64,000 nt of DNA. Origin: Symplocastrum torsivum CPER-KK1 (GTDB lineage: Bacteria > Cyanobacteriota > Cyanobacteriia > Cyanobacteriales > Coleofasciculaceae). Shown here piece by piece: positions 27,273-35,355 of this stretch; within the stretch, counting starts at the first letter, position 1; the number at the start of each line of letters is the position of its first letter. The notes beneath the pieces were generated by a model. That model was not told where the DNA came from and ran no database searches. It worked only from the letters and a program-made list of their open reading frames with translations. The DNA is taken from assembly GCA_019358875.1 (NCBI GenBank), contig JAHHIF010000006.1, forward strand, positions 124,001-188,000, in the 5' to 3' direction. The translations under genes and the position numbers were made by a program.

Positions 27273-27527
27273 ATGACGATTGTTATTTCTCTCAGTCCAG
27301 AAGTAGAGGCGCGACTCCGTGAAAAAGCTGCGCGACAGGGGCAAGATGTTAGTCTTGTTGCGGCTGAACTGCTAGCTAGCTTTTTGGAGTGGGAGGCGCA
27401 AGACTCTGAAGAAGCTATTGAGGGTATTCAGCGTGGATTGGATGATTTTGAGGCAAGACGGTTCCGTTCTTTTGATGAGTTTGCTGAAGAACAACGTCGT
27501 AAGTACAATCTGCCAGCCGATTCATAA
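27273..27527 (+). CDS. type II antitoxin, ParD/RHH-like
   Basis: 84 residues. The N-terminal half, MTIVISLSPEVEARLREKAARQGQDVSLVAAELLASFLEW, has the strand-helix-helix pattern of ribbon-helix-helix proteins. The acidic C-terminal half (AIEGIQRGLDDFEARRFRSFDEFAEEQRRKYNL) is the usual toxin-binding tail. It overlaps or abuts the toxin frame. It should neutralise the downstream ParE/RelE-like protein and repress the operon. No long ATG alternative exists. Confidence 0.8.
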   Translation: MTIVISLSPEVEARLREKAARQGQDVSLVAAELLASFLEWEAQDSEEAIEGIQRGLDDFEARRFRSFDEFAEEQRRKYNLPADS

Positions 27528-27550
27528 AATACCACATTGAAATTTCCAGT

Positions 27551-27868
27551 GTGGCAGAGGCTGAAGCAGACAGTACCTTCTTAAAAATATCTCAAGTTAT
27601 ATCTCTTGACAAAGCGAGGCGTTGGTATGAAGGATTGCTGCAAGCAATTGAGTCTCTATCGGCAATGCCGAAACGTTGTCCTCTAGCAAGAGAGAACGAG
27701 TATTTTAGTAGAGAAATTCGACAACTCCTCTACGGTCGAGGGCGCAATTCATACCGCATCCTTTTCACTATTGTGGAAGGTGAGGATGTATCCACAGTTC
27801 GCATTCTCCATATCCGACACGCTGCACAACAAACTCTTGGTGAGAGTCAAGAATCAGAGGAAACCTAA
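27551..27868 (+). CDS. ParE/RelE-type toxin, start codon uncertain
   Basis: From the GTG at 27551 the product has 105 residues with the RelE/ParE fold motifs DKARRWYEGLLQAIESLSAMPKRCPLA, EIRQLLYGRGRNSYRILFTI and VRILHIRHAAQQ. The frame stays open upstream and adds IKYHIEISS, the expected first strand of the family, beginning at an ATA (27524-27526) that overlaps the antitoxin stop as ATAA. An ATG there would give the usual ATGA overlap, so the native start may have been lost. ParE toxins inhibit gyrase and RelE toxins cleave mRNA; which applies here is not clear. Confidence 0.75.
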   Translation: MAEAEADSTFLKISQVISLDKARRWYEGLLQAIESLSAMPKRCPLARENEYFSREIRQLLYGRGRNSYRILFTIVEGEDVSTVRILHIRHAAQQTLGESQESEET

Positions 27869-27904
27869 TACTTTACCTCATTAGATGGCTGCTTCAAGCG
27901 TTGA

Positions 27905-29305
27905 CTAAGATTGAGAGGATATCTGATGCCATGCTTGAGCTTTGCTAAATCGCCACGTTAGAACACCTGCTGCCACAGCAAGACCGATCGCAAATCCCCA
28001 CCACAAGCCAACACTACCCAATCCCAACACAAAACCCAACGTGTATCCACAGGTCAAGCCAACTGCCCAATACGCCAGAATACCGATCAGTAGAGGAATT
28101 TTGGTGTCCTTCAGTCCTCGCAATGCACCAGCCGCCGTTACCTGAACGCCATCAACGAGTTGGAACATTGCCGCCACTCCCAAGAGTGTCTTCGCCAAGC
28201 TGACGACAGCTGCATTTGCTGGATCGGCAGTATCAATGTAAAGCGACACAATCGTTCCAGGCACGATCCAAAACACGATGCCCATGATGCCCATAAACAC
28301 AGCAGCCATGCCAATGCTCACAAATCCCGCCAGTCGTGCCCCTTTGGGATTTTCTTGTCCGATGAGCTGCCCAACCCGCACCGTGGCTGCCATTGAGATA
28401 CCGAGCGAAATTGTAAAGGTAACAACTGCCGACTGCAATGCAATTTGGTGAGCGGCTAATGTTACGGTTCCCAACTGCCCCATCAGCAACGTTACGAAGG
28501 CGAAAAATCCGCCCTCTACTGCTGCCAGTACACCAATTGGTACACCTACTCGTACCAGTTCCCAAAAGATTTTGCCGTCAAACTGATGCAGATTAGCAAA
28601 GGCGCCGTAGACCCGAAGCTGAGGTTGACTGAGGATATAGATTGCCAAAGCTACAAACATTCCCCAAATAGACAACGCACTTGCCCAACCGAGTCCTGCT
28701 AGTCCCAATGCAGGAAGTCCAAACTTACCGAATGCCAGTACATAGTTGCCTGCAACGTTGAATAAAGTACCGCAAATCATCGTCACGATGACAGGGCGGG
28801 TTCGGGAGAGCGCTGAGACAAAACTTCTCAACACGGCAAAGCCCAATCCAGGAAAATAGCCCCATGCGATCGCTCTGAGATAGCCCTCTGCTAATGCGAT
28901 GTTTTCAGGTTCTTGCCCCATTAAGCCCAGTAGAGTTCCACTATGCCAGATTAACAGCGTCACCGGAACTGCCAAGATAACCGATAACCACAAGCCTTGT
29001 CGCACTACTCGCCCAACCTGCTCAACTCGTCCACCTCCATAAGCTTCTGCGGCAAGTGGACTCACGGCTGAGACAATTGCAGAACCAATATTGAGCAGTA
29101 AAAAAAATGTAGCAGCTCCCAATGCTCCTGCGGCAATAATCTGGCTTCCCAGAGCGCCCATCATCACTGTATCCACAAACGTAGTTGCCGCTTGAGATAG
29201 CTGCGCTCCGGCTAGGGGAACGGCTAGAAGCAAGCACTCTTTAATTTCAGCGATGACCCTGGATTTTGACAGTGCGTAAGTTACGCGAACTGCACGGAAG
29301 TTCAT
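27905..29305 (-). CDS. MATE-family multidrug/cation efflux transporter
   Basis: About 466 residues; the ATG at 29305 has AGGAG 6 bases upstream. Twelve hydrophobic segments in two MatE halves: AVPLAGAQLSQAATTFVDTVMMGALGS and VGVPIGVLAAVEGGFFAFVTLLMGQLGT. It resembles NorM/MdtK transporters, which export cationic drugs or metabolites in exchange for Na+ or H+. A partial copy of its 3' end lies at 27087-27230. Confidence 0.92.
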   Translation of the reverse strand: MNFRAVRVTYALSKSRVIAEIKECLLLAVPLAGAQLSQAATTFVDTVMMGALGSQIIAAGALGAATFFLLLNIGSAIVSAVSPLAAEAYGGGRVEQVGRVVRQGLWLSVILAVPVTLLIWHSGTLLGLMGQEPENIALAEGYLRAIAWGYFPGLGFAVLRSFVSALSRTRPVIVTMICGTLFNVAGNYVLAFGKFGLPALGLAGLGWASALSIWGMFVALAIYILSQPQLRVYGAFANLHQFDGKIFWELVRVGVPIGVLAAVEGGFFAFVTLLMGQLGTVTLAAHQIALQSAVVTFTISLGISMAATVRVGQLIGQENPKGARLAGFVSIGMAAVFMGIMGIVFWIVPGTIVSLYIDTADPANAAVVSLAKTLLGVAAMFQLVDGVQVTAAGALRGLKDTKIPLLIGILAYWAVGLTCGYTLGFVLGLGSVGLWWGFAIGLAVAAGVLTWRFSKAQAWHQISSQS

Positions 29306-29371
29306 TGGCATCTCCTGGTGATAGCCCTCTCAAGATTGTACTCATTACGTCACCAGGAGGTTCTAGAGTCT

Positions 29372-30739
29372 TTACACCACTGATAAACTCCGTCGTCCTG
29401 TTAGGAGATACGCTGTCATATTTCCTTTGCCTTTAACCTCAATAACTCCTCGTTTCTCGAAAAGATACTGCTCCTTTAAGCACTCATAAGTCGCTTCGGA
29501 AACCTGAATACTGCCAGCGAGTCCGTGGGATTCCATGCGACTGGCAACGTTTACCGTATCCCCCCACAAGTCGTAGATAAAGCGTTTTAGACCAATGACT
29601 CCAGCGACAACAGGACCTGTGTTGATGCCAATACGGATGCTAAAGGATTGGTTTTGTTCTACATTGAAACGAGCAACTGCCTGTTGCATATCAAGAGCAA
29701 GATTTGCGATCGCCTGTGCATGGTCACTCTTCGGTATTGGTAAGCCTGCAACAACCATGTAAGCATCTCCAATCGTCTTAATCTTTTCTGCTTCATGCTT
29801 TTCAGCAATCTCGTCAAACATTGAAAAAAGCCGATTGAGCAACACGACTACTTCCGCTGCTGAGATTCTGGACGATATCTGCGTAAAACCGACAACATCA
29901 GCAAACAAGACTGTTGCATCAGGGAACTGGTCAGCAATTGTATGTTGGTCATGCTTAAGTCGTTGAGCGATCGATTCAGGCAAGATATTGATTAGTAGTC
30001 GCTCCGTCCTTGCCCGTTCAGCTTCCAGTTTCTGGTAAGCCATTTCGATTTCTCGACGGGCGTGAAACTCAGAGCGTTGTAGCCGTTCATACAAGAATAC
30101 AGAAATATTGCAGATACAGCAGAACCAGAACAGGTAGAGATTCAACTGCCAGTCAGAGTAACTTTGTCGATTTATACTCAAACCAAAGGCACTATTCACG
30201 GCAAGATAGCACAAGGGCGCACTCAACTGTGAAACCAAGTGGAGACGCCAGCGTACCGGGATGAGCGTGGCTTGCGCCAGAAATGCGAATGTCCAGATAT
30301 AGGGATTTGCTGCCGCATTTCCTGCAACTGCCGCTCCAATTTGGGGCACCAAAATTACTGACCAAGAGAATCCCAAAAAGAGCAGTCCTGGGTAGCGATA
30401 TGCAAATGGAGTTTTAAGCAGTGCCAAGCAGCCAAGTAGACATAAGCCTAAAACGGCATAGCTTATTATCTTTGACCATGCGATCGCCTTATCTAAGGAA
30501 GACATCCATAGAATAAAGATGACAACTGTGAAGGCAACACCGAGAGCAATCCACAGGGTAAGACGTAAGCGATTCCTCAAGAAACTATTGCGCCAAACCT
30601 CATAGTCTGCTGACCAAGTGGCTGACAAACTCACCTTTAAGAAGGCTAGCCCCTGTCTAACTGGCACTGCCAGTTCTTTCATCCCTAACCGTGCTTGCAT
30701 CATTAGCGGCTTTCCCTGCACAGCGTGTGATTTCGCCAA
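29372..30739 (-). CDS. membrane-anchored class III adenylate cyclase
   Basis: 455 residues. Six or so transmembrane helices (~58-215) form a receptor-like membrane domain. A linker helix (ARREIEMAYQKLEAERARTERLLINILPESIAQRL) leads into the catalytic domain (~265-450). Metal-binding Asp are D281 (LFADVVGF) and D325 (TIGDAYM). K321 and D390 specify adenine, and R401 (NVASRMES) is the transition-state Arg, so ATP is the predicted substrate and cAMP the product. The signal sensed by the membrane part is unknown. Confidence 0.92.
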   Translation of the reverse strand: MAKSHAVQGKPLMMQARLGMKELAVPVRQGLAFLKVSLSATWSADYEVWRNSFLRNRLRLTLWIALGVAFTVVIFILWMSSLDKAIAWSKIISYAVLGLCLLGCLALLKTPFAYRYPGLLFLGFSWSVILVPQIGAAVAGNAAANPYIWTFAFLAQATLIPVRWRLHLVSQLSAPLCYLAVNSAFGLSINRQSYSDWQLNLYLFWFCCICNISVFLYERLQRSEFHARREIEMAYQKLEAERARTERLLINILPESIAQRLKHDQHTIADQFPDATVLFADVVGFTQISSRISAAEVVVLLNRLFSMFDEIAEKHEAEKIKTIGDAYMVVAGLPIPKSDHAQAIANLALDMQQAVARFNVEQNQSFSIRIGINTGPVVAGVIGLKRFIYDLWGDTVNVASRMESHGLAGSIQVSEATYECLKEQYLFEKRGVIEVKGKGNMTAYLLTGRRSLSVV

Positions 30740-30916
30740 TAACTATCCCTAGTTCTAACGTCATCTAGTACTACTTTAGACGTAGGAACTGCCGTTATCT
30801 ATGTTGAAAGCCACTTTGGGTACGATCCAAAAGCTGTTTGGTTCATTTTGTTGTTAGTTTTTGGTTGTTGGTTGTTTGTAAAAGATACAAATAACAAATA
30901 ACAAACAATCAACAAC

Positions 30917-30941
30917 AAAGCGGCGCAAAGCCCGCCGCTTT
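30917..30941 (-). terminator. terminator after the proline-rich membrane protein gene
   Basis: AAAGCGGCG (30917-30925) pairs with CGCCGCTTT (30933-30941). It lies 15 bases past the stop at 30956, followed on the minus strand by a T-rich GTTGTTG tract. The flanking GTTGTTG/CAACAAC repeats (~30849-30880 and ~30883-30916) can also pair with each other. Confidence 0.6.
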
Positions 30942-30955
30942 CTATGCACATCAGC

Positions 30956-32038
30956 TTACAGATTTGCTGCCAATGCCCGTCGCTTCAAAATTACCATATT
31001 CGAGCCGACAACTGGACTTCGGGCAAGTAGTGTGCTATTAAGGTCAGTGATTTCTAGTTTGCTAAAATCCAGTTCGTTAGAGCGGCTGAGGATGTCATCT
31101 GCTAACTTATTCTGCTGAGAGTCCTTGAGTTCGTACCAGCCATCACTGACTTTAACAACCAGACAGCTTCCTTGGAAATTCGCTTCGATGGACTGAATCA
31201 AGCCATTGCCGTACTGCTGGGTGACTTCAGCAACTTGATTTTGAATGCCAGCAATCAAGCTTTGCTCTGGGGTGAGTTCAGGTGGAGGTGGGGGTTCAAC
31301 TTCCAGAGGTTGCGGCGGCTCAGGTGCTTTCAATTCTGATGGTGCGTCGATACTATTAGGAGGTGCTTTTGCTACCTGTGCAGGTGTCTTGGGGAGAAGT
31401 GCTGCCGTTGTTATGAGAAGAACGACTACGATAGATGCGATCACACCTGTTAGTCCCCAATCTGACAGCTTTTCATTCCAAGCGGCTGGTAGTAGAGAGC
31501 GGACTTTGACTAATATACCATCCCAAACAGCTTGAACACGCCCAAAACTAGGAAGAATGCGATCGGTCAGTTTCGGCTTAGGGGGTTGGGGCATCTGCTT
31601 ATCAGTAGGCTTCTGGGATACTGGTTTTGGTACTGCTGTCGGGATATCCAATGCTGGTGTAGAAACAACGGGTTCCGTTGCTGGGTTTAGCACTTCTGTC
31701 GGGGTGTCTGCGACTTGTGCAGGAGTAACAGGTTCCACAACACTACTGATGGAGTCTGGTTCTGCTGTTACTGTCGTTGTATCTAAGACGGGTGCAGAGG
31801 GTAGTGTCGATGTCGGCGGTGCCGCCGTTTGGGGAAGCTGACTAACGGGTTCTGCCTCCAGTTGCTCCACAATCTCTTCTAGTCGGTCAATGGTTCCTCG
31901 CAGAACTTTGATACTTTGAGCCTTCAAAAACGGTTGCTTTTGCTTCCCCAATTTTGCTGGGTTCGCTTTATCGGGTTTCGATGGTGTTTGAGGTTCATAA
32001 TTCATAGATTCCGGCTGCTTCTGTTGGTCTTCTGACAT
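30956..32038 (-). CDS. proline-rich single-pass membrane protein, unknown function
   Basis: About 360 residues from the ATG at 32038, chosen because GGGAGG lies upstream. Layout: a charged, Gln/Pro/Val-rich cytoplasmic region (~1-180) with a short helix (SIKVLRGTIDRLEEIVEQLEAEP); a transmembrane segment (GVIASIVVVLLITTAALLP, ~196-215); a proline tract (EPPQPLEVEPPPPPELTPEQ); and a compact C-terminal domain (~250-355; IEANFQGSCLVVKVSDGWYELKDSQQNKLADDILSRSNELDFSKLEITDLN). The layout is seen in cyanobacterial hypothetical proteins. I do not recognise a function; a periplasm-facing sensor or adaptor is possible. Confidence 0.75.
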   Translation of the reverse strand: MSEDQQKQPESMNYEPQTPSKPDKANPAKLGKQKQPFLKAQSIKVLRGTIDRLEEIVEQLEAEPVSQLPQTAAPPTSTLPSAPVLDTTTVTAEPDSISSVVEPVTPAQVADTPTEVLNPATEPVVSTPALDIPTAVPKPVSQKPTDKQMPQPPKPKLTDRILPSFGRVQAVWDGILVKVRSLLPAAWNEKLSDWGLTGVIASIVVVLLITTAALLPKTPAQVAKAPPNSIDAPSELKAPEPPQPLEVEPPPPPELTPEQSLIAGIQNQVAEVTQQYGNGLIQSIEANFQGSCLVVKVSDGWYELKDSQQNKLADDILSRSNELDFSKLEITDLNSTLLARSPVVGSNMVILKRRALAANL

Positions 32039-32183
32039 TGAATCTCCCTCCCAGGCAGCACCAATCTGCTTCAATACGATAGATTCTTACTGGAAGCTGC
32101 CACTACAAGCACAAATCTATCACTTCTGTCAGGCTTGCCTTCAGTCTAAAAGCTGAAGATTACTGATTATCAACTCGACATCT

Positions 32184-33140
32184 ATGAGCATGAAACGTCG
32201 TCAATTTCTAATTTTAAGTACCCTCAGTGGCTTGGGTTTAGCAATTTTTGCCAAACTATTCCGTAGTCAGACAGCGCAAAGTTCTAATTCCAAATCGACT
32301 GATACAACTAATCTCGCCTCGGAACCCGCAGCATCAACGTTAGCTGACACCCCAAGCAACCCAACAGGAGAGAAGCCTCTACTACGCTTTGTTTCTGTGG
32401 CAGACACAGGCACAGGTGCAACAGGACAATATGCCGTAGCGACGGCGATGTCCCGTCATCAGCAGCTAAATCCCTACGATTTGGTAATTTTGGCGGGTGA
32501 CAATATCTACAACAACGGTGAGATTGAAAAGATTGGTGCAGTATTTGAGCGACCCTATCAAGCATTGCTACAACAGGGCGTTAAGTTTCAAGCTTGCCTT
32601 GGTAATCATGACATCCGTACCGATAATGGTGACCCTCAAGTAAGTTACTCTGGCTTCAATATGCCAGGACGTTACTACACTTTTCGTCGCGGTGATGTGC
32701 AATTTTTTGCCCTTGATACGAATGGCAATGCTGATTGGAACGCGCAGTTACCTTGGTTAGAAGAAGAACTCAGCCGCAGTGATGCTCCTTGGAAAATTGT
32801 ATTTGGACACCATCAGATTTACTCTTCAGGTCACTATGGGCTAAATCAACCGTTTGTGCAAACCCTCACGCCTCTCTTCAAAAAGTACGGGGTGCAGCTA
32901 TATATCAACGGTCATGACCATCACTATGAGCGCAGCAAAGTGATTAATGGTACTACCTATTTGATTTGTGGAGCGGGTGCAGGGACTCGACCTGTGGGGA
33001 ATTCAGAATGGACGGCACATTCCGCAGAACAGCTAAGTTTTGCCGCGTATGAAGTGTATCGCGATCGCATTATCATCAGCGGTATTGGCACTGATAACCA
33101 AGTCTTTGACCAAGGCATCATCCGATTAGAATCAGCCTAA
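32184..33140 (+). CDS. Tat-exported metallophosphoesterase, purple-acid-phosphatase-like
   Basis: 318 residues. The twin-arginine signal KRRQFLILSTLSGLGLAIFAKLF suggests folded export to the periplasm. Metallophosphoesterase motifs in order: SVADTG (metal Asp), LAGDNIYNNG (GDxxY), CLGNHD, FGHHQIYSSG and NGHDHHYER, the last being characteristic of purple acid phosphatases. It would release phosphate from organic esters, which fits the phosphate-uptake genes 8-11 kb away; a shared regulon is not demonstrated. A copy of its last ~66 bp lies directly downstream. Confidence 0.9.
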   Translation: MSMKRRQFLILSTLSGLGLAIFAKLFRSQTAQSSNSKSTDTTNLASEPAASTLADTPSNPTGEKPLLRFVSVADTGTGATGQYAVATAMSRHQQLNPYDLVILAGDNIYNNGEIEKIGAVFERPYQALLQQGVKFQACLGNHDIRTDNGDPQVSYSGFNMPGRYYTFRRGDVQFFALDTNGNADWNAQLPWLEEELSRSDAPWKIVFGHHQIYSSGHYGLNQPFVQTLTPLFKKYGVQLYINGHDHHYERSKVINGTTYLICGAGAGTRPVGNSEWTAHSAEQLSFAAYEVYRDRIIISGIGTDNQVFDQGIIRLESA

Positions 33141-33218
33141 TGCGATCGCTTGGAGTAGATCCAGAGTCTTTGAAGTGAGAAGGTGCGATCGCGTTTATTT
33201 GTGGGATGTTTCAAAAAT

Positions 33219-33284
33219 CGCACTATCATCAGCGGTATCAACACCAACAATCAAGTCTTTGCTCAAGGCATCATCCCATTGCAG
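33219..33284 (+). pseudogene. duplicated 3'-end remnant of the phosphatase gene
   Basis: This 66-bp segment aligns without gaps to 33066-33131 inside the phosphatase gene. It reads RTIISGINTNNQVFAQGII, against RIIISGIGTDNQVFDQGII in the intact gene. It lies between the phosphatase stop and the first Septu gene. Nothing else of the second copy remains. Confidence 0.75.
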
Positions 33285-33300
33285 CCAGCTAATTTGAACT

Positions 33301-34620
33301 ATGAAAGTCAAGCGCCTTAGCATGATCTCATTTCGGGGAATTAGTGACCTGACGCTAGAGTTCGACGAGACTGAGCCAATAGTGTTCATTGGTATCAATG
33401 GGGTTGGAAAATCCAGTATTCTGAACTGTCTGACCATTCTTCTGTCTTGGCTTATAGCTCGGATTCAGTTTGATCCGAACGCTGGAGGCTCAATCATGAG
33501 AAGGCACAATGGACAGCTTGTCACTATACGGCAAAGAGACCTCGCAGAAGGACAGTTCCTTAAGCAAGAGGATATCAAGAATGGAGAGAAGAAAACGCAC
33601 AATGAGATTACAATTTCATTCGACTCTCAGGAAGTAAAGTGGTCTATCACTGGGCTTCAGACAGTACATAAGGCAAATACAAGTCTCAATATTGAAGAGT
33701 TAGAGCCATTTACAAACAACAAGCGTCATCAGTGGGAAGAAAGTTCCGAAGCCAATATACCTCTAGTGATTTACTACCCGGTCAATCGTACAGTTCTTGA
33801 TGTTCCTCTGGGGATGCCGAAGGAGTATTCATTTAAACAGGTAGATGCCTATGAACAAGCACTGAATGGGGTACAAATTGGTTTCGGTAGCTTCTTCCAA
33901 TGGTTCAGAGCTATAGAAGATTTAGAGAACGAGGAACGGCGAGATAACCCTAATTACCGAAACCGACAGATAGAAGCAGTGAGACAAGCTATCTATTCAC
34001 TGTTACCTGGATTCTCGAACTTGCGAGTCAAGCGATCGCCTTTACGAATGACTGTAAATAAACAAGGAGAGGAACTCATCGTTAATCAGTTGTCTGATGG
34101 TGAGAAAGGCTTGCTGGCAATGGTGGGTGATTTGGCGAGACGTTTGGCAATTGCCAACCCAGGTTTAGAAAATCCGCGAGAAGGTAGCGGTGTTGTCCTG
34201 ATTGACGAAATTGAACTGCACCTTCACCCAAAATGGCAACGTGAAGTTATTCCAGCTTTGAGAAGAACCTTCCAGAACTGCCAATTTATTGTTACAACCC
34301 ATTCACCCCAAGTAATTAGCGATGTCAAACCGGATAGCATCTACATCTTAGAAGCAACACCTGAAGGTATTGTCGCCAAACGTCCAGACAGTTCCTTCGG
34401 CAGAGACAGCAATTATATCCTTGAAGTCCTTATGGATACTGCAGCTCGTAAGGAGAAAATTAAGGATGAGCTTTTAGAGCTATTTCGACTCATTGACAAG
34501 GGAGATCTTGATGGTTCTCGTCAATTGCGTCAACAAATCGCTGACAAAATTGGCTCTGATGAGCCGCAGTTAGTTAAAGCAGATGTACTGCTCCGGCGAA
34601 AGGAGATTCTGAATCGGTGA
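33301..34620 (+). CDS. ptuA: Septu defence system ATPase, PtuA-like
   Basis: 439 residues of the RecF/SMC-like AAA15 group. The N-terminal strand is MKVKRLSMISFRGISDLTLEF, then Walker A GINGVGKS (31-38). The signature-like LSDGEKGLLAM is at 264-274, Walker B VVLIDEIELHLHP has D302 and E303, and the H-loop TTHSPQV has H334. It is immediately followed, with a 4-base GTGA overlap, by an HNH nuclease. This two-gene pair is the definition of the Septu antiphage system, in which the ATPase is thought to regulate the nuclease. Alternative: a retron-associated effector pair, but no reverse transcriptase is present nearby. Confidence 0.85.
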   Translation: MKVKRLSMISFRGISDLTLEFDETEPIVFIGINGVGKSSILNCLTILLSWLIARIQFDPNAGGSIMRRHNGQLVTIRQRDLAEGQFLKQEDIKNGEKKTHNEITISFDSQEVKWSITGLQTVHKANTSLNIEELEPFTNNKRHQWEESSEANIPLVIYYPVNRTVLDVPLGMPKEYSFKQVDAYEQALNGVQIGFGSFFQWFRAIEDLENEERRDNPNYRNRQIEAVRQAIYSLLPGFSNLRVKRSPLRMTVNKQGEELIVNQLSDGEKGLLAMVGDLARRLAIANPGLENPREGSGVVLIDEIELHLHPKWQREVIPALRRTFQNCQFIVTTHSPQVISDVKPDSIYILEATPEGIVAKRPDSSFGRDSNYILEVLMDTAARKEKIKDELLELFRLIDKGDLDGSRQLRQQIADKIGSDEPQLVKADVLLRRKEILNR

Positions 34621-35303
34621 GATATATCCGGAAGGGCGACGAACCAGAGAGCTTTACGGCTTGGAAAGAGCGGCAGAAGAATAGGGGAAATCCACTCACC
34701 TGGAAAGCCTTCCGCCGCCGCGTAACAGTGAAAAACGATGTGTATGATGCACTGCTGTGGGAGCAAGGTTATGTATGTTGCTACTGCGGGATGCAAATCA
34801 CCAGAGATACTAGCCATTTTGAGCATTTCAAGCCCAAGAGCAACATCACTTATGCCCACCAAGTACTGGATTATAGGAATCTGCTGGTTTCATGCAAAGG
34901 AGAAAGTGAAGACTCAGAAGAAAGTGAAGAAGAACACCGCGTACCTGTACATTGTGGACACAAAAAAGATAAGTGGTACGATGAGCAACTGATGGTTTCG
35001 CCTTTAGATGTGAACTGTGCTAGTTTCTTTCGGTACTCAGCTTCTGGTGAAATCCTACCGACAGATGAGCCAGACAAGCAAGAAGCTGCTAAAACAACCA
35101 TTGAAAAACTTGGACTCGACATTGAAAAGCTAAGACTGATACGGAGTGCGGCGATTGATGGAGCCTTGCTTGCTATTGAGGGACTTACAGACGAAGAGAT
35201 ACAACGGTTCTCTCAAGACTTTGAGCAGTTAAATGATCAGGGAAAATATCAACCCTTCTGTTTTGCGATCGCCTATATTCTCAAGCAGTATTTTGTTACT
35301 TAA
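34617..35303 (+). CDS. ptuB: Septu defence system HNH nuclease, PtuB-like (TIGR02646-type)
   Basis: 228 residues starting at a GTG that overlaps the ATPase stop (GTGA), so the two are translationally coupled. The family start is RYIRKGDEPESFTAWK. The HNH region has C54 and C57 (VCCYCG), H67-F-E-H70-F-K-P-K, N88 (YRNLLVSC), and HCGHKK (112-117), matching TIGR02646-type nucleases that act as Septu and retron effectors. It is expected to cut DNA (or RNA) on infection. An acidic Glu/Ser stretch (GESEDSEESEEEH) separates the two metal-binding halves. Both genes look intact. Confidence 0.85.
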   Translation: MRYIRKGDEPESFTAWKERQKNRGNPLTWKAFRRRVTVKNDVYDALLWEQGYVCCYCGMQITRDTSHFEHFKPKSNITYAHQVLDYRNLLVSCKGESEDSEESEEEHRVPVHCGHKKDKWYDEQLMVSPLDVNCASFFRYSASGEILPTDEPDKQEAAKTTIEKLGLDIEKLRLIRSAAIDGALLAIEGLTDEEIQRFSQDFEQLNDQGKYQPFCFAIAYILKQYFVT

Positions 35304-35355
35304 ATGATTAGTGTACTCACGGCTAACTGCTATAACGACTTTAACAGTTGGGTTG

